Positions 37,044 through 45,092 of a stretch of 64,000 nucleotides of DNA are shown here, piece after piece. Source of the DNA: Lachnospiraceae bacterium (GTDB lineage: Bacteria; Bacillota; Clostridia; Lachnospirales; Lachnospiraceae); NCBI GenBank assembly GCA_019421365.1, contig JAHZFJ010000002.1:186001-250000 (forward strand), written 5' to 3'. A model generated the notes under the pieces. It searched no databases, was not told the origin of the DNA, and saw only the letters and a program-made list of their open reading frames with translations. Position 1 is the stretch's first letter; each line of letters opens with the position of its first letter. Made by a program: the position numbers and the translations under genes.

Positions 37044-37283
37044 ATGACAAACTACATGGGAGATAAGGATTGGTGGAAAGCAGATCAATTTAAACACAAG
37101 GGATTTCATATAGGAAAAGGCAAACACCGAGCAAAAATTAACATGCTAAGCGATTGCCTTTTTGTAATCATTCGGACATATCTAGACCTAATCTATCTAC
37201 TAGTAGCAAACCACAACCCATTAAAATCACGTTCAAGGAAAACAATCTTAGGGTGTTTATCTTTCTTGCTGACAATAAAGTAG
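37044..37283 (+). pseudogene. Short frame with strong ribosome site, probable truncated gene
   Basis: The 79-codon frame has a very good ribosome site (GGAGG, seven bases before ATG), yet its last third runs through a bidirectional terminator and into the 3' end of the opposite-strand lipoprotein gene. The first ~25 residues (MTNYMGDKDWWKADQFKHKG) are hydrophilic and protein-like, vaguely like the start of some small methyltransferases; the rest looks random. I read it as a remnant whose body was lost when the neighbouring gene arrived, but a genuine short peptide is not excluded. Confidence 0.3.
37115..37163. terminator. Bidirectional terminator downstream of the duplicated-domain lipoprotein gene
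   Basis: AAAAGGCAA and TTGCCTTTT are the arms of a loose hairpin with a ~30-base loop, T-runs on both strands. It lies ~30 bases past the stop of the minus-strand lipoprotein gene. Confidence 0.5.
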
Positions 37284-38392
37284 GCATAACCTTCTTGCTT
37301 ATTACCAGGATACATGGTTGTTAGTCTTGGCTCTAATCCTGCAACAGTAACTAAGGTATCATATTTGATGCCATCTCCACTAACTAATTCGAAGTTAGCC
37401 GCACTTATTTCGATTTTAGCATTCTCGAGTGATTCGAGCGCATCTATTTCGAATTTGGCAAGTAAATATTCTTGATCATCCGCGGGTAATGCATTCAGAT
37501 TATTGGCATTAGCTATAATATCCATTGCAGAGTCACCACGAATTACTTTTTTCAACTTGATCCTTGCTTTGTACGTATCGAACAAAGTTTCCGTACCATC
37601 AAAAGTTGCTGTTTCTCCTATAGAATAAGGATTTAACCTTGAACCCAAAGCTGCGTTAGTGGCATCTGGAGTAGGTATGGATTCTGCAGGGACATATACA
37701 ATACTACCTTCTTCTAATTTGGCATCTGGGTCCGTTGAGAACCAAATTCCATTATTATTACGTTCTAGGAAGACAATACTAGGGTATTTATCGTCTTTAT
37801 TAACTTCAAAGCAGGCGTAACCCTCTTGAGAGCCGCCAGCATACATTTCTCGCAAGGTTGGTTGAATTCCGCTAATTGTAGTAAAAGAATCATAGGCATT
37901 TCCATCCTCACTGACAAGAGTGAAGGAAGAATTATTGATATCAATCTTTGCATCATTCTCTGAGGATAAGGCTCGGATTTTGAATCGGGCTAATAGATAC
38001 TCTTTCCCTTCAGCTGGTTCTGTGTTAAACTGATTTGCGTTTAATGCTATTGCAAGTGCGTCAGAGCCACGCGTGACGTCCAAAAAAGTGAGTTCTGCGC
38101 GATACGTATCATACATGGTTTCACTACCATTAAAGAGAATTGTGGTATTGAAAGGAAGTGGATTATCTTTTGTTCCTATCAGAACCTTGTTATCATCTTC
38201 TGGAAGTGTTTCTGCAGGGGAAGTGTTGTCTGTAGTATATACATTATTATTAATGTCTGTTTCGGGGATTATATTAGTTTTTCCATCGTTATTATTTATT
38301 CCATTGTCTTTATCTGTATTAGAACAAGAGCAAAGGGAGAATAATAAGAAAATAAGAAAAAGGATACAATAACATTTCTTTCGAATCTTCAT
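37193..38392 (-). CDS. Lipoprotein with two tandem DUF4352-like beta-sandwich domains
   Basis: The 399-residue protein starts MKIRKKCYCILFLIFLLFSL and has a lipobox ending at Cys (SLCSC). An Asn/Asp/Thr-rich linker follows to about residue 75. Two ~145-residue copies of one domain come next: each has NGxETxxDTY..., EYLLA+F+I, a Y/KYD-T/S segment and ends with IVFLERxxNGxWFxT. This resembles DUF4352/telokin-like extracytoplasmic domains, function unknown. The ATG follows GAGGAGGAAATCT; an upstream start would bury the signal peptide. The clear internal duplication suggests recent domain doubling. Confidence 0.7.
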   Translation of the reverse strand: MKIRKKCYCILFLIFLLFSLCSCSNTDKDNGINNNDGKTNIIPETDINNNVYTTDNTSPAETLPEDDNKVLIGTKDNPLPFNTTILFNGSETMYDTYRAELTFLDVTRGSDALAIALNANQFNTEPAEGKEYLLARFKIRALSSENDAKIDINNSSFTLVSEDGNAYDSFTTISGIQPTLREMYAGGSQEGYACFEVNKDDKYPSIVFLERNNNGIWFSTDPDAKLEEGSIVYVPAESIPTPDATNAALGSRLNPYSIGETATFDGTETLFDTYKARIKLKKVIRGDSAMDIIANANNLNALPADDQEYLLAKFEIDALESLENAKIEISAANFELVSGDGIKYDTLVTVAGLEPRLTTMYPGNKQEGYAYFIVSKKDKHPKIVFLERDFNGLWFATSR

Positions 38393-38486
38393 AGATTTCC
38401 TCCTCAAACTTTGTCGTTTGTTATAGTAATCTACGGTTATTGTATCCATATATAGTTAGAATTATCAAAGATATTAGGTGTAAATA

Positions 38487-38831
38487 TTATCCCATTTTAA
38501 AATTAATTTTAATGGGAGCGTTAAGATATTTACCACCCTTTGATTGAACCTTTGTGGTAACATTAAGAGTGTATGTTTCAGTTGAAGAATAAGGCTCTAA
38601 GGGCTCTATTTCAATGGTATTATTGGCAGCGTCATAACGTATAGAGGAACGTAACATCATTTGGTTTTGGTTAGTAACGAAAAGGTTAACATTATTCACG
38701 GTTTTTGGATTTAATGGAGTGTTAAACTTTACTTTCCATACAAACATATTCGTACGGAAACGTATGTCCTGACGAACTTTTCTCTGGAGTTCTTCCGAGC
38801 TTGTCTCAATTTCCAAATAGTTGGTAGCCAT
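38487..38831 (-). CDS. Small Ig-like fold protein (SbsA-type domain)
   Basis: The 114-residue protein has no signal peptide or membrane helix. Residues ~28-112 read like a single Ig-like beta-sandwich of the SbsA/Big_5 type: WKVKFNTPLNPKTVNNVNLFV, IEIEPLEPYSSTETYTLNVT and KVQSKGGKYLNAPIKINF. Such domains usually sit in surface proteins, so a free cytoplasmic copy is odd. The ATG follows AGAGGTGATACC. Function unknown. Confidence 0.6.
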   Translation of the reverse strand: MATNYLEIETSSEELQRKVRQDIRFRTNMFVWKVKFNTPLNPKTVNNVNLFVTNQNQMMLRSSIRYDAANNTIEIEPLEPYSSTETYTLNVTTKVQSKGGKYLNAPIKINFKMG

Positions 38832-39051
38832 GGTATCACCTCTTTATATAAAATTTTATGTAAAATTGTATTATTGTGTGTTAAAATAGTTAATAAAATT
38901 GTAATCTTTTTGAATTAAAAAGTCAATCGTATATAATTCTTAAAAGTAATTCAAGATTTATTAAAAAATTCTCAACAGGCTAAAAAATTGTTCTTAGCCA
39001 GAGAACTGTATCAATACAGAATCCCTACTTTAGAAAGGAATGTAATTTTAT

Positions 39052-39660
39052 ATGTCAAAAGAAGTTTGGAAAGCGGGAAATATGCTTTATCCACTCCCTG
39101 TAGTGATGGTAAGTTGTAAAGACGGTGAGGAAAAACCGAATATTATTACGGTTGCATGGGCAGGTACAGTATGTACGAATCCGCCTATGGTATCCATATC
39201 AGTACGTCCTGAGCGTCATTCTTATGCAATTATAGAGAAGTCAAAGGAATTCGTTATTAATCTAACTACTAAGGACTTAGTAAAGGCCACTGACTACTGT
39301 GGTGTGCGTTCTGGTAGAGATGTAGATAAATTTAAGGAAATGGGGTTAACACCTAGTGAAAGTAGTAAGGTTAGTGCACCTGGAATTAAAGAAAGCCCTG
39401 TTAACATAGAATGTAGATTGAAGGAGATTATTAAGTTAGGTTCTCATGATATGTTCTTAGCTAATGTTGAGGCAATCCAAATTGAGTCTTCCTTATTGAA
39501 TGAAAAAGGAAAACTAGAACTTAGTAAATCTAAACCGATTGTATATTCCCATGGAGAGTACTATGATTTGGGTAATCTACTTGGAACTTTCGGTTATTCT
39601 GTGAAGAAATCGACCGTTTCAAAAACTAAGAAAAAGCCAAGAAAGAGTAAAAAAGCATAA
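39052..39660 (+). CDS. Flavin reductase family protein
   Basis: The 202-residue protein has the split-barrel FMN-binding fold of flavin reductase-like (flavoredoxin) proteins: YPLPVVMVSCKDGEEKPNIITVAWAGTVCTNPP at the start and VSISVRPERHSYAII, then EFVINLTTKDLVKATDYCG. It probably binds FMN and uses NAD(P)H, or serves as a flavoredoxin; the substrate is unknown. A lysine-rich tail of ~20 residues follows. Start follows AAAGGAATG. It is followed 22 bases later by the OLD-family gene in the same direction. Confidence 0.85.
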   Translation: MSKEVWKAGNMLYPLPVVMVSCKDGEEKPNIITVAWAGTVCTNPPMVSISVRPERHSYAIIEKSKEFVINLTTKDLVKATDYCGVRSGRDVDKFKEMGLTPSESSKVSAPGIKESPVNIECRLKEIIKLGSHDMFLANVEAIQIESSLLNEKGKLELSKSKPIVYSHGEYYDLGNLLGTFGYSVKKSTVSKTKKKPRKSKKA

Positions 39661-39682
39661 ATAGAATAGGAGTGTTAGGTTA

Positions 39683-41539
39683 ATGAAAATCAGCTATCTT
39701 AGAATTCGTAATTTTAAAGTAATTAAAGATATGACCATCAATGAAGTTGAAAATGCCTTAATCTTAGTAGGTAAGAATAATACTGGTAAAACAGTAGTCC
39801 TAGATGCAATACGTGCAATTACAGGTGATTATGTAGTAACGAAGCCGAATTTTTTGCAACCTGACAAACCGATTCTAATTGATATTAAAGTAGAATTTAC
39901 AGAAGAAGATTTACAAATCTTCTGCGAAAAGGGACTTGTAAGCAGATACAAACGTTATGACCTATGGGAGAAAGACTTCAAGACAAAACTACCTTCTTAT
40001 CAGGAAGGGGTTCTGTCCTTCCAATGTGTAATAACACTAGGTGGAGTGGTTAAATTCAATGATGGAGTCAAGAAAAATAATACATATATAAAGGCTGTAT
40101 TCCCTAAGATTTATCATATTGACCATAGCAGGAATACTGATTTGATCCAGAATGATGTATTTAGTTTTTATGACCAAAAAGACTTAGCGAATCTAAGAGA
40201 TAAGATCTGTATGTTTGATGCAGCAAAGTCTTGTAATAATTGTTTTCAGTGTATTGGTGTAATATCCAAGAAGAACCCTGTAGATTTAACGATATATGAA
40301 ACAGCAAGATTGCTAGAATATAAATTATATAATATGAATCTCAAGCAATTTTCAGATAAAGTAAACCAGTATTTCTATCAAAATGGTAGTGTTTCGCAAA
40401 AAATTCGCTATGCAATTAATTTTAATGTGGAAGATATGTTAAAGATTGAGACACAAATCTTTAACGAAGAACGCGGCACACAGGGGAACCTTAATATGCT
40501 GGGTGAAGGCCTTAAGAGCATCTATGCTTTATCTCTTTTACAAGCGTATATAGATGAGCCAACTACGCTACCATGTATTATTATGATTGAGGATCCAGAG
40601 ATCTATCTCCACCCTCAATTACAAAAACAAGCAAGTGAGATTTTATTTCAATTATCTAAGAAGAATCAGATCATGTTCTCAACGCACTCGCCAAATCTAA
40701 TTTTTAATTTTTCGCAAAAACAGATTAAGCAAGTTATACTTGATGAAGAACATTATACGACTATACGTGAAGATGCAGATATTGATGAGATACTAGATGA
40801 TCTTGGTTATACGGCCAATGACCTAATGAATGTCAGCTTTGTATTCATTGTAGAAGGAAAACAAGATAGCAGCAGATTGCCATTGCTCCTAGAAAGATAT
40901 TATTCAGAAATCTATGATGACAGCGGGAAATTACAAAGAATATCAATTATTACTACCAACAGCTGTACCAACATTAAGACGTATGCTAATTTAAAATACA
41001 TTAACCAATTATATCTAAAAGATCAATTTCTTATGATTAGGGATAGCGATGGCAAGAACCCAAAACATCTTGTGAAACAATTATGTAGTTATTATAGTCA
41101 AAGAGCAGTAGAGGATGTTGATAAACTACCTCATGTGACACCGAAGAATGTATTAATATTAAAATATTATTCATTTGAGAATTATTTCCTGGATCCAAAG
41201 ATCATGGAGAAAATAGGTGTTGTTAAGAGTGAAGAAGAGTTTTATAATATACTATATACCAAATGGAAAGATTATTTATACAAACTTGGAAGTACGAAGC
41301 GATTGATTAAGAATTACAACCTTCGTATTACGAATAAAAATGATTTAAAACAGAACATGGAATTAATAAAGACATATGTCCGTGGACATAACTTATTCGA
41401 TATCTTCTACGGTCGTTATCGTGGTGACGCTCAAATCGAGATTTTGAAAAAGTATATTGATTATGCACCTAGAGAAACATTTGAGGATATTATGGACGCT
41501 ATTGATTCTTTCGTATATTTTGAAAATAGAAAAAAATAG
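39683..41539 (+). CDS. OLD-family ATP-dependent endonuclease (ABC ATPase + TOPRIM)
   Basis: The 618-residue protein has an SMC/RecF-type ABC ATPase: Walker A LVGKNNTGKTV near residue 28, signature-like NMLGEGLKS, Walker B CIIMIEDPEIYLHPQ and H-loop STHSPNLI. It is followed by a TOPRIM domain (from ~385): FIVEGKQDSSRLP (acidic Glu) and IRDSDGKNP (DxD). This is the OLD arrangement, a DNA nuclease type found in phage P2 Old and in defence systems such as Gabija GajA. An unusual CxxCxxC cluster (SCNNCFQC) lies near residue 182. No GajB-type UvrD helicase or reverse transcriptase is adjacent, so it looks like a solitary class 1 OLD. Start follows AATAGGAGTGTTAGGTTA. Confidence 0.85.
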   Translation: MKISYLRIRNFKVIKDMTINEVENALILVGKNNTGKTVVLDAIRAITGDYVVTKPNFLQPDKPILIDIKVEFTEEDLQIFCEKGLVSRYKRYDLWEKDFKTKLPSYQEGVLSFQCVITLGGVVKFNDGVKKNNTYIKAVFPKIYHIDHSRNTDLIQNDVFSFYDQKDLANLRDKICMFDAAKSCNNCFQCIGVISKKNPVDLTIYETARLLEYKLYNMNLKQFSDKVNQYFYQNGSVSQKIRYAINFNVEDMLKIETQIFNEERGTQGNLNMLGEGLKSIYALSLLQAYIDEPTTLPCIIMIEDPEIYLHPQLQKQASEILFQLSKKNQIMFSTHSPNLIFNFSQKQIKQVILDEEHYTTIREDADIDEILDDLGYTANDLMNVSFVFIVEGKQDSSRLPLLLERYYSEIYDDSGKLQRISIITTNSCTNIKTYANLKYINQLYLKDQFLMIRDSDGKNPKHLVKQLCSYYSQRAVEDVDKLPHVTPKNVLILKYYSFENYFLDPKIMEKIGVVKSEEEFYNILYTKWKDYLYKLGSTKRLIKNYNLRITNKNDLKQNMELIKTYVRGHNLFDIFYGRYRGDAQIEILKKYIDYAPRETFEDIMDAIDSFVYFENRKK

Positions 41540-41657
41540 GATTTTTAACAATAGATAATAGCGATAGCAAGTTTTGATTATGGTTATACTAGTATTACTA
41601 ATACAAAAGAGAAATTAGAAACAATAAAAACAGTAGAAACAATATTTGGAGGAAGAC

Positions 41658-42173
41658 ATGAGTAACATTATATTGGTGGGAATGCCAGGAGCAGGAAAAA
41701 GTACAGCTGGTGTTATATTAGCGAAGGTTTTAGGTTATCAGTTTATTGATTCTGATTTACTTATACAAAAGAGAGAAAAGAAATTATTACATGAAATTAT
41801 TGCCACAGATGGACTTGATGCCTTTATTGAGATAGAGAACCAAGTAAATGCCTCTATAGAAACCGAAGAATCTGTAATTGCTACCGGCGGAAGTGTAATT
41901 TATGGAAAAGAAGCAATGGAACATCTAAGGAAAATTGGTACTGTAATTTACATAAAGCTAAGCTATGAAACATTAACAAAACGGCTTGGCAATATAAAAC
42001 AAAGGGGTGTGGTGCTCAAAAAGGGACAGGACTTAAAAGGGTTATATGAGGAAAGATGCCCATTATACGAGAAATATTGCCATTATGCAGTTGATGCAGA
42101 AGGAATGGATGCAGAAGGATTAGTAGAAGCAATTAATAATCTGATATTTACAAATCAAGAGTTTATGGTATAA
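41658..42173 (+). CDS. aroK: Shikimate kinase
   Basis: The 171-residue P-loop kinase phosphorylates shikimate in chorismate biosynthesis. It shows Walker A GMPGAGKSTAG, the shikimate-binding FIDSD, and VIATGGSVIYGKEAM. The usual lid arginines are in LTKRLGNIKQRGVV; the latter part (KKGQDLKGLYEERCPLYEKY) is normal. The ATG four codons into the frame follows TTGGAGGAAGAC. It stands without other aromatic pathway genes. Confidence 0.93.
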   Translation: MSNIILVGMPGAGKSTAGVILAKVLGYQFIDSDLLIQKREKKLLHEIIATDGLDAFIEIENQVNASIETEESVIATGGSVIYGKEAMEHLRKIGTVIYIKLSYETLTKRLGNIKQRGVVLKKGQDLKGLYEERCPLYEKYCHYAVDAEGMDAEGLVEAINNLIFTNQEFMV

Positions 42174-42261
42174 TCATATATGTTGAAAAAACTAAGAATG
42201 GGAAACTGTGCCGAAAAACTACCTTTTATCGGTATTTTATAGGAAACAATAGAGGTGTGCG

Positions 42262-43560
42262 ATGGAGCAATATATTATCAAAGGTGGGAAACCGCTTCAT
42301 GGGGAAGTAACAATAGGCGGCGCTAAGAATGCTGCTTTGGGGATATTATCAGCAGCAATTATGACAGATGAGACAGTTACAATAGAGAATTTACCTAATG
42401 TACGTGACATAAATGTTTTACTACAAGCTATGGAGGGAATCGGAGCTAAAATTGAACGAGTTAATGAACACGTTGTTAAAATCAATGGAAGTAATATAAG
42501 TAGAATTAACATTGATTATGAATTTATTCGTAAAATTCGTGCTTCCTATTATCTATTAGGAGCATTACTAGGAAAATACAGTCAAGCACAAGTTGCTTTA
42601 CCTGGTGGATGTAATATTGGTAGTAGACCAATTGATCAACATATCAAGGGATTTGAAGCTCTTGGAGCTACTGTAAAGATTGAATATGGAATGATTCATG
42701 CAAAGGCTGATAAATTAGTTGGAAATCATATCTATCTTGATATGGTTAGTGTGGGTGCTACAATTAATATTATGCTTGCTGCCTGTATGGCTGAAGGACA
42801 AACAATTATTGAGAATGCAGCTAAAGAACCACACATTGTTGATGTAGCAAACTTCCTTAATAGTATGGGAGCTAACATTAAAGGTGCTGGTACAGATATT
42901 ATTCGAATCAAAGGTGTTGAGAAATTACACGGAACTGAATATTCAATTATTCCTGACCAAATTGAAGCAGGAACTTTTATGGTAGCAGCAGCTGCCACAA
43001 AAGGTGAAGTCCTTATTAAGAATGTTATTCCTAAACATCTTGAAGCAATTACAGCAAAACTTATTGAAATAGGTGCTACAGTAGAAGAATTTGACGATGC
43101 TGTTTTAGTAAAGGCTGATTCTCGTTTAGGTAATACACATGTGAAAACTTTACCATATCCTGGATTCCCAACGGATATGCAACCTCAGATTGCAACATTA
43201 CTTGCATTATCTAATGGAACAAGCATTGTTACAGAAAGTATCTTTGAGAATCGTTTAAAATACGTTGATGAACTTGCACGTATGGGTGCAACAATCAAGG
43301 TAGAAGGTAATAGTGCGATTATAACTGGTGTAGAAGGATTCACTGGTGCTATTGTTAGCGCCCCTGATTTACGTGCTGGTGCAGCGTTAGTAACGGCAGG
43401 ATTAGTAGCGGACGGATTTACAATAGTTGATCATATTGAATACATTGAACGTGGTTACGAAGGTTTTGAATATAAGATGCAAAGCCTCGGAGCCAAGATG
43501 GAAAAAGTAGATGTAGAAGATGATAAAGCAATACAAAAATTCAAACTAAAAGTAGGTTAA
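42262..43560 (+). CDS. murA: UDP-N-acetylglucosamine 1-carboxyvinyltransferase
   Basis: The 432-residue EPSP-synthase-like enzyme adds enolpyruvate from PEP to UDP-GlcNAc, the first committed step of peptidoglycan synthesis. It shows KGGKPLHGEVTIGGAKNAAL at the start, the active-site Cys loop PGGCNIGSRPID, the Asp-containing PGFPTDMQPQ and the late DLRAGAALV. The cysteine predicts normal fosfomycin sensitivity at this residue. Length is normal. Start follows AGAGGTGTGCG. Confidence 0.96.
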   Translation: MEQYIIKGGKPLHGEVTIGGAKNAALGILSAAIMTDETVTIENLPNVRDINVLLQAMEGIGAKIERVNEHVVKINGSNISRINIDYEFIRKIRASYYLLGALLGKYSQAQVALPGGCNIGSRPIDQHIKGFEALGATVKIEYGMIHAKADKLVGNHIYLDMVSVGATINIMLAACMAEGQTIIENAAKEPHIVDVANFLNSMGANIKGAGTDIIRIKGVEKLHGTEYSIIPDQIEAGTFMVAAAATKGEVLIKNVIPKHLEAITAKLIEIGATVEEFDDAVLVKADSRLGNTHVKTLPYPGFPTDMQPQIATLLALSNGTSIVTESIFENRLKYVDELARMGATIKVEGNSAIITGVEGFTGAIVSAPDLRAGAALVTAGLVADGFTIVDHIEYIERGYEGFEYKMQSLGAKMEKVDVEDDKAIQKFKLKVG

Positions 43561-43569
43561 TTAATATTG

Positions 43570-43632
43570 AAAAAGCTGTTATCTTGAGTAATCTCTCTAA
43601 GGGATACTTAGGATAACAGCTTTTATCTTTTT
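43570..43632. terminator. Terminator between convergent murA and HD-GYP genes
   Basis: AAAAGCTGTTATC and GATAACAGCTTTT are the arms, followed by ATCTTTTT. The A-rich left side allows function on both strands. Confidence 0.8.
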
Positions 43633-44737
43633 ATATAATAGCTTGAATAAATAGTGATTTGTTTTTTGATAAGTCTATGAATCTATTGCCTACCTGCACA
43701 ACCGGAGCAGCTAAAGCATGCTTGTTTAGCATGATAATTTTACCTTCAGAACCATCGCTTAGGCGTACAGTATTCATTACATAAGTTTGGAACATCTGCT
43801 CAAAGAAAACAATTAAGTAGCTAGGATCGTATTTTGTGTAACCATCTTTTTCGAACACAAGTAATACTTCAAAAGGGGATAGGGGTTCCCGATAGACACG
43901 TTTCGATGTCAGAGCATCGTAAACGTCTACAATTGCGACAATCTTAGAAAAATCGTCGATCTCATCGCCTGTTAACTGTTGGGGATAACCTGAGCCATCT
44001 AATCGCTCATGGTGCATAAGTGCAGCATTTTTAATTCGCTCATCAATTTTTTTATCTTTTAGTAATTCATACCCTATAAGGGTATGTTTCTTTATCGTTC
44101 TATACTCATCATCTGTAAGTTTATCCGGCTTCATAATGATTGATTGCGGGATCTCTAATTTACCGATATCATGGAACAATCCACATAAAGTAAGAATTCC
44201 AACCTCGGAAGAAGAGAGGTGAATCCATTGGCCAAATATGTGACAAATTAAAGCAACATTTACACAATGTGTATAAGTATTATCATCATATTTTCTCATA
44301 GAGTTTATCAGGTCAAATAGGTGAATAGCATTTCTTGAATTATTGATAACTTCATTAATAGAACCCAGTAAGTTTGTCACATCAAGAGGATCATCATGTG
44401 AAATTACTTGGTTTATACATTTTTTGAAATGTTCTACACAATTGTAAAAATCCTTTTTAAATGTAATGAATTCATTTGTATTACGAATCTTAGATAGATG
44501 TGATTCTTGGGCTATATTATCTAATGTAACTGCTTGAATAGAGTCTTTACAAAACTCTCCATTCTTATTAATACATATTATAAGACTTTTGATAGAGTAA
44601 AATTGCAGTTTAGAAATAATGTGATCAGTTAAAATCGTGTCTTTGGATAGTAATATTTGGCCAGAAAAGTCTATAATATCTTTTGCGAGAATCATACCGG
44701 GTACTGCTTTGTTTATTAATATTTTTTTAGAGTTCAT
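43631..44737 (-). CDS. HD-GYP domain protein, putative cyclic-di-GMP phosphodiesterase
   Basis: Residues ~145-330 of this 368-residue cytoplasmic protein form an HD-GYP domain: FHDIGKLEIPQSI, KKHTLIGYELL, MHHERLDGSGYPQQLTGDEI and IVDVYDALTSKR. The metal His/Asp residues and GYP signature are all present, so it is probably active in degrading c-di-GMP. The N-terminal ~120 residues have the DUF3391-like opening PGMILAKDIIDFSGQILLS, seen in many clostridial HD-GYP proteins. There is no receiver domain. Start follows AGAGGTGACAAATA. The stretch upstream to the copper promoter (~260 bases) is AT-rich with no gene seen. Confidence 0.9.
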   Translation of the reverse strand: MNSKKILINKAVPGMILAKDIIDFSGQILLSKDTILTDHIISKLQFYSIKSLIICINKNGEFCKDSIQAVTLDNIAQESHLSKIRNTNEFITFKKDFYNCVEHFKKCINQVISHDDPLDVTNLLGSINEVINNSRNAIHLFDLINSMRKYDDNTYTHCVNVALICHIFGQWIHLSSSEVGILTLCGLFHDIGKLEIPQSIIMKPDKLTDDEYRTIKKHTLIGYELLKDKKIDERIKNAALMHHERLDGSGYPQQLTGDEIDDFSKIVAIVDVYDALTSKRVYREPLSPFEVLLVFEKDGYTKYDPSYLIVFFEQMFQTYVMNTVRLSDGSEGKIIMLNKHALAAPVVQVGNRFIDLSKNKSLFIQAII

Positions 44738-44997
44738 TATTTGTCACCTCTCATACTGGAGAATTATTGGTGGAACAACTGGGGAATAATATAATTTATA
44801 GAAACAGTGAAGATTCCTTAAGAATTTACATGTTGTCGATATCGGGTCACTTTATGTATAAAATTGTTATATATAGTATAAAAATAATAAAAGAAAAAGT
44901 CAATATAAGGTAATTATAATCGAATTATAAAGCATAGGAAATTTATACTATTGTAACTAATCCACATTTGGTATTCTTACTATTAAATATTTAGTAG

Positions 44998-45026
44998 TTG
45001 ACGAATAATAAAAATTGATGTATTAT
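44998..45026 (+). promoter_or_regulatory. Promoter of the copper operon
   Basis: TTGACG and TATTAT are 17 bases apart. The predicted start point falls inside the CsoR operator immediately downstream. Confidence 0.75.
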
Positions 45027-45029
45027 GAA

Positions 45030-45048
45030 TATACCCCCAAGGGGTATA
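45030..45048. promoter_or_regulatory. CsoR operator
   Basis: TATACCCCCAAGGGGTATA matches the GC-tract palindrome bound by CsoR copper repressors. It covers the likely transcription start, so apo-CsoR would block the operon and Cu(I) would release it. Confidence 0.85.
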
Positions 45049-45092
45049 TAAAAATGAGAGAAAGGATATTATGCGAGAGCATAGGTGATATT

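Noticed and set aside
39683..41539. Gabija system
   Set aside because: The GajA-like protein has no adjacent GajB-type helicase; the next gene is shikimate kinase.
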